64,000 bases of DNA. Source: Vibrio sp. HB236076. Its GTDB lineage: Bacteria > Pseudomonadota > Gammaproteobacteria > Enterobacterales > Vibrionaceae. Below the pieces are notes generated by a model. It saw nothing but the letters and a program-made list of their open reading frames with translations. It did not search any database and was not told the origin of the DNA. The position numbers and the translations under genes were made by a program. This document shows, in pieces, positions 39,425-48,864 of the stretch. Position 1 is the first letter of the stretch. Each line of letters begins with the position of its first letter. The stretch lies in contig NZ_CP162601.1 of the NCBI RefSeq assembly GCF_040957575.1, forward strand, positions 1,054,001 to 1,118,000, given 5' to 3'.

Positions 39425-42400
39425 ATGCGTTATAGTTCTTCTCATCTTGTATTCTGTTTATTGTTTAGCTTAATCGCTTCGGATTCTTCTGTGTTTGCCG
39501 AAGGCATAAGATTGCTCGGCCCTAATGGCGATGTTCAGCAAATTCTCAGTGATAGTGGTACACCAAACTCAAGCTCCGAATTAAACAATTCAGGCTCCCC
39601 ATCGCGCTACTTTGGCCCGACAACCCGCAATCAGACCCTGTGGTCGGTCGCCAGTCAAGTGCGGCCGGATAACAGTGTCACCGTTCAACAAACCTTACTG
39701 GCTCTCTTTCAACTCAACCCCCAGGCGTTTGAAGATCAAAATATCCATCAGTTGATTCCCGGCTCTCGTTTGCGCATTCCATCGTTAAATCAAATCAGCG
39801 CTCTGAGCACGCAGCAAGCGATCACTGTGATGGCCGCCGATAAAGCCAAACTAACAGGTCAATATCCAGCGAATTTGACGCAAACGAATACGGCATCGGT
39901 TGCACCGTCGCCACCATCTAGCGAGGCGACACCGGTCGAGAAGGCGCCAGAAACACGCGCCGACGTTACGCCGCAAGCTCAACCTCAAGCGCAAACAGAG
40001 AGCCCTGCACCTGAAATCAGCAAACCAGAAACGCCTGCTCCTGCTGAGCCTGCGGTGAACCTGGCCACTGTCGAGGCCAACAGCGCTAAACCGGTACCGG
40101 TGTTGGCCATGACGCAAACCAATGACACCGGTTCGACGGTGTTGTCGACGGATCAATCGCAAGAGTTACAGTCACTGACTGAGAAAAATCATCAGTTGCG
40201 GGTGATGTTAGCCAATGTTCAACATGAATTGGCGGCTTTGCAAGGCGATGTCAACGACAAAGAACGCATAGAAAAAGAAGTGGCGCGCATTTTGTCTGAG
40301 CAGCGCGAGCAACAAATCGACTCACAAAGGCTGACGCCAACAACGTTCGATCAATTTGCGTCGAGTCCGTGGCTGGTCGCGGCGGCGGCATTTATTCCTG
40401 GAGCGCTGCTATCGGCATTACTGCTTTTGATCCTGGGTCGTCGCAAGAATGAAGCAGAGCAAGTCACAGAAACCGAAACTCAGGAGAAGGTGCAAGAGGC
40501 GCCTGTGGCTGAGCCAGCCGCAGAGGAAGCGTTGTTACTGATGCCTGATGAAGAGGCGGATCTTGACGAAGCGGAAAATGAAGAAAACACCGGTGACGCT
40601 GAGTTTGATGATTTATCGGATGGGATTAATTTTAATCTCGATGATGAGGAAGAGCAATTTAGTGACCTCGATGATGAATTGTCACAGATTGAGGCGTCAA
40701 ATAATGGCATTGGTGTCAACGGCGATGAAGCTGCACTGGGCTTAAAAGACATGGAGCGCGCTTTAGATGAAGCGGGTGATGAACTGGTATTAGAGGAAGA
40801 GAGTCAAGATGCCTCTTTGGCTCTTGATGATGACTTTGACCTGACCGGTCTTGATGACGATGAACAAAGTTTGGAATTGTCGCAAGATGATTTGGATGAT
40901 TTATTGTCTTCTGCCGCGCAAGAGGCCAGTGATGTCGATGCGGTCGAACAAGCGCTCGACGGTGCGGTAGCCAGTGATGATGATATTGACCAATTACTCT
41001 CACAATTTGAGGTTAGCGATGATGACAGCTCGCTAGACCCCTTTGCACTCGACGACGATGATGAGTCAAATGACTCTGAGTTAGAGAGTGAGCTTGACGC
41101 GTTGGCTGGCTTTAATGAGTCTAACACGGATAAGGATCAACCAACCAACGACAGCCGCGCCGATGACTTAGACGAACTCGAAGCATTGGCTGGTCTTAGT
41201 GAACTCGATGAAGACGACGCGTTGGCCGCTGAGCTGGCGGACAGCAGTGACCTGCTCGATGATTTGTTAAACGAAGATGCGCTTGCAGATGACGTTAGTG
41301 TTGATAAAGAGCGCAGCGATGAAGCAAGCGGTAATCAAGACGATGACTTAGATGAACTCGAAGCCTTGGCCGGGCTTAGTGACCTCGATGAAGACGACGC
41401 GTTGGCCGCTGAACTGGCGGACAGCAGTGAGCTGCTCGATGATTTGTTAGACGATGATGCGCTTGCAGATGACGTTAGTGTTGATAAAGAGCGCAGCGAT
41501 GAAGCAAGCGGTAATCAAGACGATGACTTAGATGAACTCGAAGCCTTGGCCGGGCTTAGTGACCTCGATGAAGACGACGCTTTAGCCGCTGAACTGGCGG
41601 ACAGCAGTGAGCTGCTCGGTGATTTGTTAGACGATGATGCGCTGACGGATGACGTTAGTGTTGATAAAGAGCGCAGCGATGAGGCAAGCGGTAATCAAGA
41701 CGATGACTTAGATGAACTCGAAGCCTTGGCCGGTCTTAGTGATCTCGATGAGGACGAAGCGTTAGCCGCTGAACTGGCGGACAGCAGTGAGCTGCTCGAT
41801 GATTTGTTAGACGATGATGCGCTGACGGATGACGTTAGTGTTGATAAAGAGCGCAGCGATGAGGCAAGCGAGAGCATTGACGATGAGTTAGACGATCTCG
41901 ACGCCTTGGCCGGTCTCAGTGATCTTGATGAAGAAGACGAGACGTCCGCCGCTGACGAATCACTTGATGACCTGCTTGCCGATGATTTGTTAAACGACAA
42001 TACGCTTACGGATGACGCTCGTGGTGAGGAGATTAATGTCGATGAACAGCGCGGCGATGAGGCCAGCGAGAGCATTGACGATGAGCTAGACGCCTTGGCC
42101 GGTCTTAGTGATCTTGATGAAGAAGACGAGACGTCGGCCGCTGACGAATCACTCGATGACCTGCTTGCCGAAGATTTGTTAAACGACAACGCGCTGACGG
42201 ATGACGTCAGTGACGATGACGTTCGTGTTGATGACGCTCGTGGTGAGGAGATTAATGTCGATCAACAGCGCGGCGATGAGGCCAGCGAGAGCATTGACGA
42301 TGAGTTAGACGATCTCGACGCCTTGGCCGGTCACAGTGATCTTGATGAAGAAGGCGAGACGTCGGCCGCTGACGAATCACTTGATGACCTGCTTGCCGAA

Positions 42401-44356
42401 GATTTGTTAAACGACAACGCGCTGACGGATGATACCAGTGACGATGACGTTCGTGTTGATGACGCTCGTGGTGAGGAGATTAATGTCGATCAACAGCGCG
42501 GCGATGAGGCAAGCGAGAGCAGTGACGATGAGTTAGATGAGCTAGACGCCTTGGCCGGTCTCAGTGATGAAGTCAATGATGTTGATCGTGATGAACTCAC
42601 TGACAGTCGCACTGATGACCTCGAGCTGGTTGACGAAGCGCTTGACGCGCCAGTACCAGAGTCCGTTAGCCCTGAAGCAACAATGACAGAGCCTGACTCG
42701 CCTGAACCCGATGCCGTACCTGATGACAGTAAGGAAGAGACTGATGGTTTTGAGGATGAACGTGAATTAGCACAACAAGCCCTCGATGATGAGAGCATCG
42801 ATAGTGCGGATGAACTGGCCGACGAAGAATCTTTGTTGTCGTCTTTGCTTTCTGAGCCCGATGAAGAGTCTGATACGAGAAAGAGTGCAGAGGAAAATAC
42901 AGCGTTAGACGAGCAAAATATTCAGTCATTATTAGACGATCCTAATTCTGATTCAGACCCAGAACTCGATGGCGATCATGATTCACCACAAGCAAGCGAA
43001 CCCGAAGAGGCCCAATCCGAAGTCGAGCCTGCTAAGCCATTTAATCGCAACGAATTTATTGATGATTTACAACAAGTTGCCCCACAAAAAGACGCCTTGC
43101 TTGACGAAGATTTTAATGTGCCAGATGAGGAGTCCAATGATGCTTTAGCGACGTCGTCACAGCGAGATGCGTCGCTCGATTTACCAGAGAATGAGTTTGG
43201 CAAACCAAGTGACGATGATTGGCAGTTTGATGACGTTGACTTAGACAGTTTGTTAGCCTCGGAGCCGCAAGAGGCACGAGCCGGTGATACAGAACAAGAG
43301 CGCACGGATTCACAAGATGACCCGGTTGTTGACCAAGTCGACAGCAATGAGGAAAAGGGCTCCGTCGCAGAGCACTCTGAGTCAGACACCTCATCGAGCG
43401 ATCCACAAGCGAGCTTGGATGAAGAAGAGCAGCCGGTTGGATATACTGATGAAGAAGTCCTTTCGGATGATGACCTCTTTAGTGCAAAGGACAGTTTTGA
43501 TGAGCTCGATGAACCCGATTTCGATGCGAAAGCCATTGCCGATAACCTGGTCAACGAGGGAGAAGAGCCGGTTGGTTTTAGTGACGACGAAGTCTTGTCT
43601 GACGACGCGCTATTCTCGGCCATCGAAGATGCTGAACTCGATTTTGAACCGGATGCTCGCCAAGCAACCACGTCAACCGCTGTCGACAGTGAAGAGCAAG
43701 ACGCCTTGTTTGACATGTTCGAAAGTGACCAAGCTTATACATCTAAAGACGTTGAGCAATTTGATGAAAAAGCCATGGCGAACTTACTTTCAGAAGATGC
43801 TGAACCGGCAGAGTTTGATTTAAAGGCGCTGGATGACGGTGGTTCGAGTGCGGGGATGGATTTTGACGCCATGCTCGAAATGGGAGAAGACTGGAGCGGA
43901 TTTAACAATAGCGAATCCGAACCCCCTTTAGACGATGACGAGCAAGCGATTTGGGCGGATAGCGAGGCGTTAAAACAGCCCGAGATCCAACAAGAGGATT
44001 GGCACAAACAAGACAGTGTTTCTTCATCGCCGAAGCAAAAGTACATGACCATTGACGAATTAATGGCGCAAGTAGAAGCTGAAGAGGCTGAGGATGCCAC
44101 GACGGTTGACGACGAACTTCAGCTCAACGTGGGGTTGAGTGATTTTCCTGATGTCATCGGTGAATTGGATGAGGAAGACGTTGATCTCAACGCGGAAGCC
44201 GCCGGTAAATTGGATCTGGCAAAAATCTACATTGAGATGAACGACGACCAAGGGGCGAAAAAATTATTGGAAGAAGCGATCGTCGATGGCAATGATGGGA
44301 TCCGCCGCGAAGCCAAATCCTTGATCGATTATTTAAATGACCGCTCTTATGAGTAA
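39425..44356 (+). CDS. hubP: Polar landmark protein HubP (FimV family)
   Basis: Very large (1643 residues), highly acidic polar anchor. In order: signal peptide (residues 1-25), LysM-like peptidoglycan-binding region (about 65-120, NQTLWSVASQVRPDN to LIPGSRLRIPS), a Pro/Ala/Gln-rich linker and a coiled coil (about 240-300). One membrane helix follows near residues 316-340 (WLVAAAAFIPGALLSALLLL), then a ~1200-residue acidic cytoplasmic domain with tandem repeats. The conserved FimV C-terminal segment (KLDLAKIYIEMNDDQGAKKL) ends the protein. In V. cholerae, HubP recruits ParA1, ParC and FlhG to the pole; parC and flhG are present in this window. A terminator upstream and its own 195-base leader suggest independent transcription. 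Confidence 0.95.
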   Translation: MRYSSSHLVFCLLFSLIASDSSVFAEGIRLLGPNGDVQQILSDSGTPNSSSELNNSGSPSRYFGPTTRNQTLWSVASQVRPDNSVTVQQTLLALFQLNPQAFEDQNIHQLIPGSRLRIPSLNQISALSTQQAITVMAADKAKLTGQYPANLTQTNTASVAPSPPSSEATPVEKAPETRADVTPQAQPQAQTESPAPEISKPETPAPAEPAVNLATVEANSAKPVPVLAMTQTNDTGSTVLSTDQSQELQSLTEKNHQLRVMLANVQHELAALQGDVNDKERIEKEVARILSEQREQQIDSQRLTPTTFDQFASSPWLVAAAAFIPGALLSALLLLILGRRKNEAEQVTETETQEKVQEAPVAEPAAEEALLLMPDEEADLDEAENEENTGDAEFDDLSDGINFNLDDEEEQFSDLDDELSQIEASNNGIGVNGDEAALGLKDMERALDEAGDELVLEEESQDASLALDDDFDLTGLDDDEQSLELSQDDLDDLLSSAAQEASDVDAVEQALDGAVASDDDIDQLLSQFEVSDDDSSLDPFALDDDDESNDSELESELDALAGFNESNTDKDQPTNDSRADDLDELEALAGLSELDEDDALAAELADSSDLLDDLLNEDALADDVSVDKERSDEASGNQDDDLDELEALAGLSDLDEDDALAAELADSSELLDDLLDDDALADDVSVDKERSDEASGNQDDDLDELEALAGLSDLDEDDALAAELADSSELLGDLLDDDALTDDVSVDKERSDEASGNQDDDLDELEALAGLSDLDEDEALAAELADSSELLDDLLDDDALTDDVSVDKERSDEASESIDDELDDLDALAGLSDLDEEDETSAADESLDDLLADDLLNDNTLTDDARGEEINVDEQRGDEASESIDDELDALAGLSDLDEEDETSAADESLDDLLAEDLLNDNALTDDVSDDDVRVDDARGEEINVDQQRGDEASESIDDELDDLDALAGHSDLDEEGETSAADESLDDLLAEDLLNDNALTDDTSDDDVRVDDARGEEINVDQQRGDEASESSDDELDELDALAGLSDEVNDVDRDELTDSRTDDLELVDEALDAPVPESVSPEATMTEPDSPEPDAVPDDSKEETDGFEDERELAQQALDDESIDSADELADEESLLSSLLSEPDEESDTRKSAEENTALDEQNIQSLLDDPNSDSDPELDGDHDSPQASEPEEAQSEVEPAKPFNRNEFIDDLQQVAPQKDALLDEDFNVPDEESNDALATSSQRDASLDLPENEFGKPSDDDWQFDDVDLDSLLASEPQEARAGDTEQERTDSQDDPVVDQVDSNEEKGSVAEHSESDTSSSDPQASLDEEEQPVGYTDEEVLSDDDLFSAKDSFDELDEPDFDAKAIADNLVNEGEEPVGFSDDEVLSDDALFSAIEDAELDFEPDARQATTSTAVDSEEQDALFDMFESDQAYTSKDVEQFDEKAMANLLSEDAEPAEFDLKALDDGGSSAGMDFDAMLEMGEDWSGFNNSESEPPLDDDEQAIWADSEALKQPEIQQEDWHKQDSVSSSPKQKYMTIDELMAQVEAEEAEDATTVDDELQLNVGLSDFPDVIGELDEEDVDLNAEAAGKLDLAKIYIEMNDDQGAKKLLEEAIVDGNDGIRREAKSLIDYLNDRSYE
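41161..42545 (+). repeat. Tandem acidic repeats in hubP (180-bp unit, then 198-228 bp)
   Basis: Seven full units begin with DD(E/D)LDELEALAGLSDLDE-type sequence, at 41161, 41341, 41521, 41701, 41881, 42079 and 42298, with an eighth beginning at 42526. The first four are spaced exactly 180 bp and are nearly identical in DNA. The later units are 198, 219 and 228 bp, share TSAADESLDDLLAEDLL, and differ by inserted VSDDDVRVDDARGEEINVD-type segments. All lengths are multiples of three, so the frame is kept. The unit carries no Lys/Arg except in KERSDEAS or QRGDEAS linkers. Confidence 0.95.
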
Positions 44357-44427
44357 CGGCGAAAGCATTGGAATTCTTATTTTGAGCGATTATACTGCGT
44401 GCCCAAAAGGTTACTAGCAAGGTTGAA

Positions 44428-45210
44428 ATGAAGATTGCACTAGGCATTGAGTACGATGGTGCTCGTTATTACGGTTGGCAGAGGCAAAGAGATGTCATCA
44501 GTGTTCAAGAGTCATTGGAAAAGGCATTAAGTGTAATTGCGAATTGTCCGGTCGAGGTTCAATGTGCAGGGCGAACGGATGCGGGCGTTCATGGCACAGG
44601 GCAAGTGGTTCACTTTGAGACCAATGTCGATCGCAAGATGGTAGCATGGACGATGGGGGTGAATGCGCATTTGCCATCCGACATCGCTGTGAGATGGGCA
44701 AAGCAAGTGGATGATGAGTTCCATGCGCGCTTTTCAGCGACAGCGCGACGTTATCGATACATCATTTATAATCATGCGTTAAGACCGGGGATTTTGGGCC
44801 GCGGCGTTAGCCACTATCACGATGCGCTCGATGAGCAAAAAATGCATCTCGCTGGACAATATTTGCTTGGTGAAAATGACTTCACGTCATTTCGCGCCGT
44901 TCAATGTCAGTCGAATAGCCCGTGGCGTAATGTTAAGCACCTCAAGGTATCTCGGCAGGGTAACTATGTGATCATTGACATCAAAGCCAATGCGTTTGTT
45001 CATCACATGGTGCGCAACATCACCGGCAGTTTGATTGAGGTTGGCAAGGGCGCCCAACCGGTTGAGTGGATTGAATGGCTGTTGCAAGCCAAAGACCGGC
45101 GTCTCGCTGGTGCCACCGCGAAAGCAGAAGGTTTGTATTTAGTGGAAGTAGACTACCCCGAACACTTTGCATTACCGGCAATGCCGGTGGGGCCTCTCTT
45201 TCTAGATTAA
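44428..45210 (+). CDS. truA: tRNA pseudouridine(38-40) synthase TruA
   Basis: Makes pseudouridine at positions 38-40 of the tRNA anticodon arm. The 260-residue protein has the catalytic Asp in [33 protein letters not shown] at the N-terminus and [17 protein letters not shown] near the C-terminus. ATG 44428 follows AAGG by four bases. It lies between hubP and accD, as in related genomes. Confidence 0.96.
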   Translation: MKIALGIEYDGARYYGWQRQRDVISVQESLEKALSVIANCPVEVQCAGRTDAGVHGTGQVVHFETNVDRKMVAWTMGVNAHLPSDIAVRWAKQVDDEFHARFSATARRYRYIIYNHALRPGILGRGVSHYHDALDEQKMHLAGQYLLGENDFTSFRAVQCQSNSPWRNVKHLKVSRQGNYVIIDIKANAFVHHMVRNITGSLIEVGKGAQPVEWIEWLLQAKDRRLAGATAKAEGLYLVEVDYPEHFALPAMPVGPLFLD

Positions 45211-45339
45211 CGAAGTAAAAGCAGGTCGTTATCACATTTTTAATTGATATCGTGCCCGTTTGGTTTGAAATGTGCCTGAAAGTGATGAGTTAGAGCATTG
45301 AGAAATGCTAGGCTGGTCTCATAGCTAAAGTGCTTGAAA

Positions 45340-45356
45340 AATAGGTACAACCAGTT
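45340..45356. promoter_or_regulatory. Possible FadR-type site upstream of accD
   Basis: The 17-mer at 45340-45356 contains AGGTACAACCAGTT. One half (ACCAGTT) is a perfect FadR half-site and the other (AGGT) is degenerate; about 12 of 17 positions fit AACTGGTCNGACCAGTT. It falls exactly in the 17-base spacer of a weak promoter TTGAAA (45334-45339)/TTTTAT (45357-45362), or about 50 bases upstream of a start driven from TTTAAT at 45385-45390. Confidence 0.35.
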
Positions 45357-45451
45357 TTTTATCTACAGGCGCTGACAGATATGGTTTAATCTGCAGCGTA
45401 AATGATTTTTAATCTCTCGCCTTGCGAGCGAAACGACATAAAAGGTCTTCC

Positions 45452-46378
45452 ATGAGTTGGCTTGAAAAAATTCTTGAAAAAAGCAATATCGTAAGTTCAC
45501 GTAAAGCCTCGATTCCCGAAGGTGTTTGGACTAAATGTACTTCGTGTGAGCAAGTGCTTTATCACGCCGATGTCGAGCGCAATTTAGAAGTGTGCCCGAA
45601 GTGTAATCACCACATGCGGATGAAAGCACGTCGCCGCTTAGAAACGTTTCTTGATGAGGACAATCGCGTAGAACTCGCGAGCGAGCTAGAACCTAAAGAC
45701 AAGCTCAAGTTCAAAGATTCAAAACGCTATAAAGACAGAATTGTCGCGGCACAAAAAAACAGCGGTGAAAAAGACGCGCTTGTTGTGATGAAAGGGGAGT
45801 TGTTAGGCTTGCCTTTGGTGGCTTGTGCTTTTGAATTCTCTTTCATGGGGGGGTCAATGGGCTCGGTCGTCGGTGCCCGTTTTGTGCGTGCCGTTGAAGC
45901 GGCAATCGAAAACAATTGTGCTTTGGTGTGCTTCTCGGCCAGTGGCGGGGCGCGTATGCAAGAGGCATTGATGTCTCTGATGCAAATGGCAAAGACCAGC
46001 GCAGCGCTAGAGAAACTTTCACAACAGGGCCTGCCGTTCATCTCTGTGATGACAGATCCAACAATGGGTGGGGTTTCTGCGAGTTTAGCTATGCTTGGTG
46101 ATATTAACATCGGCGAACCTAAAGCGTTGATCGGTTTTGCCGGTCGTCGTGTTATCGAGCAAACCGTACGCGAAGATCTGCCAGAGGGTTTCCAACGCAG
46201 CGAGTTTTTACTTGAGCATGGTGCGATTGATATGATTGTTGATCGCCGAGACATGCGCGATCGCATCGGTGGTTTGATCGCCAAGCTGACTAATCAGCCA
46301 TTATCACAGCAAGATATTGATGTCGAAAGTGAAAATGAAGCTGATTATGCTATACCAGAAGCGGACGAAAAAGAGTAA
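45452..46378 (+). CDS. accD: Acetyl-CoA carboxylase carboxyltransferase subunit beta AccD
   Basis: Beta subunit of the carboxyltransferase making malonyl-CoA, the first step of fatty acid synthesis. The 308-residue protein has the N-terminal zinc ribbon Cys29, Cys32, Cys48 and Cys51 (CTSC...CPKC) and the crotonase-like core [33 protein letters not shown] 45452 ([10 protein letters not shown]) is chosen; the in-frame ATG/GTG-type start ten codons upstream has no family support. The acidic tail ([18 protein letters not shown]) is not diagnostic. Confidence 0.96.
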   Translation: MSWLEKILEKSNIVSSRKASIPEGVWTKCTSCEQVLYHADVERNLEVCPKCNHHMRMKARRRLETFLDEDNRVELASELEPKDKLKFKDSKRYKDRIVAAQKNSGEKDALVVMKGELLGLPLVACAFEFSFMGGSMGSVVGARFVRAVEAAIENNCALVCFSASGGARMQEALMSLMQMAKTSAALEKLSQQGLPFISVMTDPTMGGVSASLAMLGDINIGEPKALIGFAGRRVIEQTVREDLPEGFQRSEFLLEHGAIDMIVDRRDMRDRIGGLIAKLTNQPLSQQDIDVESENEADYAIPEADEKE

Positions 46379-46424
46379 AGTAGTCGTTAATTAAAACAAA
46401 CCAGTTTGACTGTGGTTACGTTAA

Positions 46425-47684
46425 ATGACTGACTTTACAAAACCTGAAGCCACATCGCCATTATCGGTGTGGCTTGATTATTTAGCTACTATTCACACTT
46501 CTTCTATCGACCTTGGCCTTGAGCGCGTACTCAAGGTTGCAAAAGACGGTCAGCTGACCCAACCTAAAGCAAAAGTCATCACTGTAGCAGGTACCAATGG
46601 CAAAGGTTCCACTTGTGCCATGTTAGAGGCAATTTTACTCGATGCTGGGTATTCGGTTGGCGTTTACAGTTCACCGCATTTGATTCGTTATCATGAACGC
46701 GTCCGAGTCAACGGGCAAGAGCTCTCTGACCAAGACCACGTTCAAGCATTACACTATATCGAAACGCTACGCGCTGAGACCAGTCTGAGTTTTTTTGAGT
46801 TCACCACGTTATCTGCTTTGTATCTGTTTGAGCAAAAACAGCTCGATGTGATTTTACTTGAGGTTGGCTTAGGTGGGCGGTTAGACGCCACGAATGTGGT
46901 TGAGCACGACGTTTCTCTGATCACGAGTTTGGCACTGGATCACGTCGATTGGCTTGGGGATGATATCAATGTGATTGGTTATGAAAAAGCGGGTATTTTC
47001 CGCCCTCATAAACCGGCCATTTGTGGTCAACCCAACCCCCCGGCAACCGTGGCAGCCCATGCTGATGATATCAAAGCGGATTTTTATCAAGTCGGTATTC
47101 AGTTCGATTACCAACAACAAGGCGATACTTGGTCTTGGCAAAGCGGCGCATTTCATCTTGAGGAGCTTCCGGTTCCTGGCTTACCGCTCGCCAATGCCGC
47201 CACGGCGTTAATGGCATTGGGGACCAGTGGATTGGAGATCACGGATGTCAATATTGCCAATGGACTTCGCAAGGCCGCATTGGCAGGGCGAATGCAAGTT
47301 CTGGCGCAAAACCCAACGGTGTTACTCGATGTTGCCCACAATCCGCACTCTGCTCAATACTTAGTAGAACAACTGTCGCAACGGTATGGGGATACACCCA
47401 TACACCTTGTGGTGGCCATGTTACACGACAAAGATATCGCGGCGACCATGAAGGTGTTAGAGCCGATAGCCAGTGTTTGGTACCCCGCTTCGTTGCAGGG
47501 CCCAAGAGCGGCCAACGCCGAGGAGCTTGCGCAGTATGTACCAAGCGGTAACCCTTTGTATGCCTCACCGGTTGAGGCTTTCAAAGCCGCGCATGAGCAA
47601 GTGAGCGAGGAGGAAATGATCGTGGTCGTTGGCTCGTTTCACACGGTAGGAGAAGTACTACAATACTGGCAGTCGCGAGGGTAA
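46425..47684 (+). CDS. folC: Dihydrofolate/folylpolyglutamate synthase FolC
   Basis: Bifunctional ligase adding Glu to dihydropteroate and extending folate polyglutamates. The 419-residue protein has the P-loop VAGTNGKGSTCAMLEAIL, the Mur-ligase segment VGLGGRLDATNVV and the C-terminal ligase part with LLDVAHNPHSAQYL. It follows accD by 46 bases and precedes dedD by three, the order accD-folC-dedD-cvpA-purF being conserved. Confidence 0.95.
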   Translation: MTDFTKPEATSPLSVWLDYLATIHTSSIDLGLERVLKVAKDGQLTQPKAKVITVAGTNGKGSTCAMLEAILLDAGYSVGVYSSPHLIRYHERVRVNGQELSDQDHVQALHYIETLRAETSLSFFEFTTLSALYLFEQKQLDVILLEVGLGGRLDATNVVEHDVSLITSLALDHVDWLGDDINVIGYEKAGIFRPHKPAICGQPNPPATVAAHADDIKADFYQVGIQFDYQQQGDTWSWQSGAFHLEELPVPGLPLANAATALMALGTSGLEITDVNIANGLRKAALAGRMQVLAQNPTVLLDVAHNPHSAQYLVEQLSQRYGDTPIHLVVAMLHDKDIAATMKVLEPIASVWYPASLQGPRAANAEELAQYVPSGNPLYASPVEAFKAAHEQVSEEEMIVVVGSFHTVGEVLQYWQSRG

Positions 47685-47687
47685 TTT

Positions 47688-48275
47688 ATGGCCAGCCAAT
47701 TTCAAAACCGACTTGTCGGAACCATTATACTCGTATCATTAGGGGTAATAGTGATACCCGATATATTAGATGGGCAAAAACAGCACTATCAAGAGCAAAG
47801 CAGTGCCGTCCCCCTTAAGCCTGAGAGCGATGGCCGTTCAATGGCTGACGTGAAAGCGCCAGAGGCGGTCGATACCGATTTGCCAGAAGCGCCGGTTAAG
47901 GTGGTGACGATTGATAATACCCCTGCTGATCATGACAGTGGGTCATCACCTGAAAAGAAACCAAATCCGGTGGATACAGCGGCTGAAAAACCCCTGCCAG
48001 TCGCGATTGAAGATACCGAACACGGCGAAAAATTTGATGACAGTGCGTATGTGATTCAATTGATGGCGTTGAAAAATTCAGAAAACGCCATCAATATGGT
48101 GAAAGATTTACAAAAACGCGGCTATCAGGCGCATACGAAAAAAGAAAATGGCTTTACTCGAGTCATTATTGGCCCTGATGTCTCTAAATCAAAACTTGAA
48201 CAACAGATCATCGAGCTGGAAAAAATTACCGGCTCACGAGGTCAACTGCTTAAGTTTCGTCCGATAAATCCATAA
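47688..48275 (+). CDS. dedD: SPOR-domain cell division protein DedD
   Basis: Membrane-anchored septal protein of 195 residues. It has an N-terminal membrane helix (about residues 9-25, LVGTIILVSLGVIVIPDIL), a Pro-rich periplasmic linker, and a C-terminal SPOR domain (YVIQLMALKNSENAINMVKD to TGSRGQLLKFRP) that binds denuded glycan at the septum. Start ATG 47688 is three bases after folC. Confidence 0.9.
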   Translation: MASQFQNRLVGTIILVSLGVIVIPDILDGQKQHYQEQSSAVPLKPESDGRSMADVKAPEAVDTDLPEAPVKVVTIDNTPADHDSGSSPEKKPNPVDTAAEKPLPVAIEDTEHGEKFDDSAYVIQLMALKNSENAINMVKDLQKRGYQAHTKKENGFTRVIIGPDVSKSKLEQQIIELEKITGSRGQLLKFRPINP

Positions 48276-48310
48276 GAAAACGTTTGCGTCGCGTATTTTT
48301 CTGCTAGAAT
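48274..48310 (+). promoter_or_regulatory. PurR operator and promoter of cvpA-purF
   Basis: AGAAAACGTTTGCGT (48275-48289) is the reverse complement of the E. coli PurR consensus ACGCAAACGTTTTC with one or two mismatches over 16 bases. A -10 hexamer TAGAAT lies at 48305-48310, and the -35 region (GTTTGC/TTGCGT, 15-17 bases upstream) is inside the operator. PurR with hypoxanthine or guanine would therefore block the promoter. The site begins at the dedD stop codon. Confidence 0.88.
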
Positions 48311-48334
48311 GCGCTCTAAATGAGATGATGAACC

Positions 48335-48826
48335 ATGATGAACTGGTTAGATATAATAATTCTAGGTGTGATTGGCCTATCGGCTTTAATCAGCTTAGTC
48401 AGAGGGTTTACAAAAGAAGCATTGTCGTTGGTTATTTGGTTTGGGGCCTTTTTTATCTCCAGCCATTACTACAGCCGCTTATCGGTGTATTTTACCAATT
48501 TTGACGATCCAATGTTTCGCGATGGCGCGGCCATCACCGCATTGTTTATTGCGACCTTAATCGTTGGCGCTTTAGTCAATTACGTGATTGGACAACTGGT
48601 GCAAAAAACAGGCTTGTCTGGAACCGACAGGGTACTCGGCGTCGTCTTTGGCGGTGTTCGCGGTGTGCTGATCGTTGCGTCTTTGCTGTTTTTTGCTGAT
48701 GCTTTCACCTCTTTACCCAGTTCAGAATGGTGGCAGAGTTCTCGCTTAGTGCCAGAGTTTAGTCGTGTGATAACGCCTTTTTTTGAGCACTTACAAGCAA
48801 CATCCAGTTTCTTATCTGGCCCGTAA
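48335..48826 (+). CDS. cvpA: Colicin V production-type membrane protein CvpA
   Basis: Four-helix inner-membrane protein of 163 residues with characteristic ALISLVRGFTKEALSLV and NYVIGQLVQKTGLSGTDRVLG sequences. Its exact biochemical role is unknown. It is cotranscribed with purF as in E. coli. Two adjacent ATGs (48335 and 48338) are possible starts, following GAGATGATGAACC. Confidence 0.94.
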   Translation: MMNWLDIIILGVIGLSALISLVRGFTKEALSLVIWFGAFFISSHYYSRLSVYFTNFDDPMFRDGAAITALFIATLIVGALVNYVIGQLVQKTGLSGTDRVLGVVFGGVRGVLIVASLLFFADAFTSLPSSEWWQSSRLVPEFSRVITPFFEHLQATSSFLSGP

Positions 48827-48864
48827 CAGCGGGTCAGTTTTTATCGAAAACCGAGGAATAGACC

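Noticed and set aside
41695..43716. Long Ser-rich antisense ORFs over hubP
   Set aside because: They mirror the acidic Asp/Glu repeats of hubP, have very low complexity and no ribosome sites.
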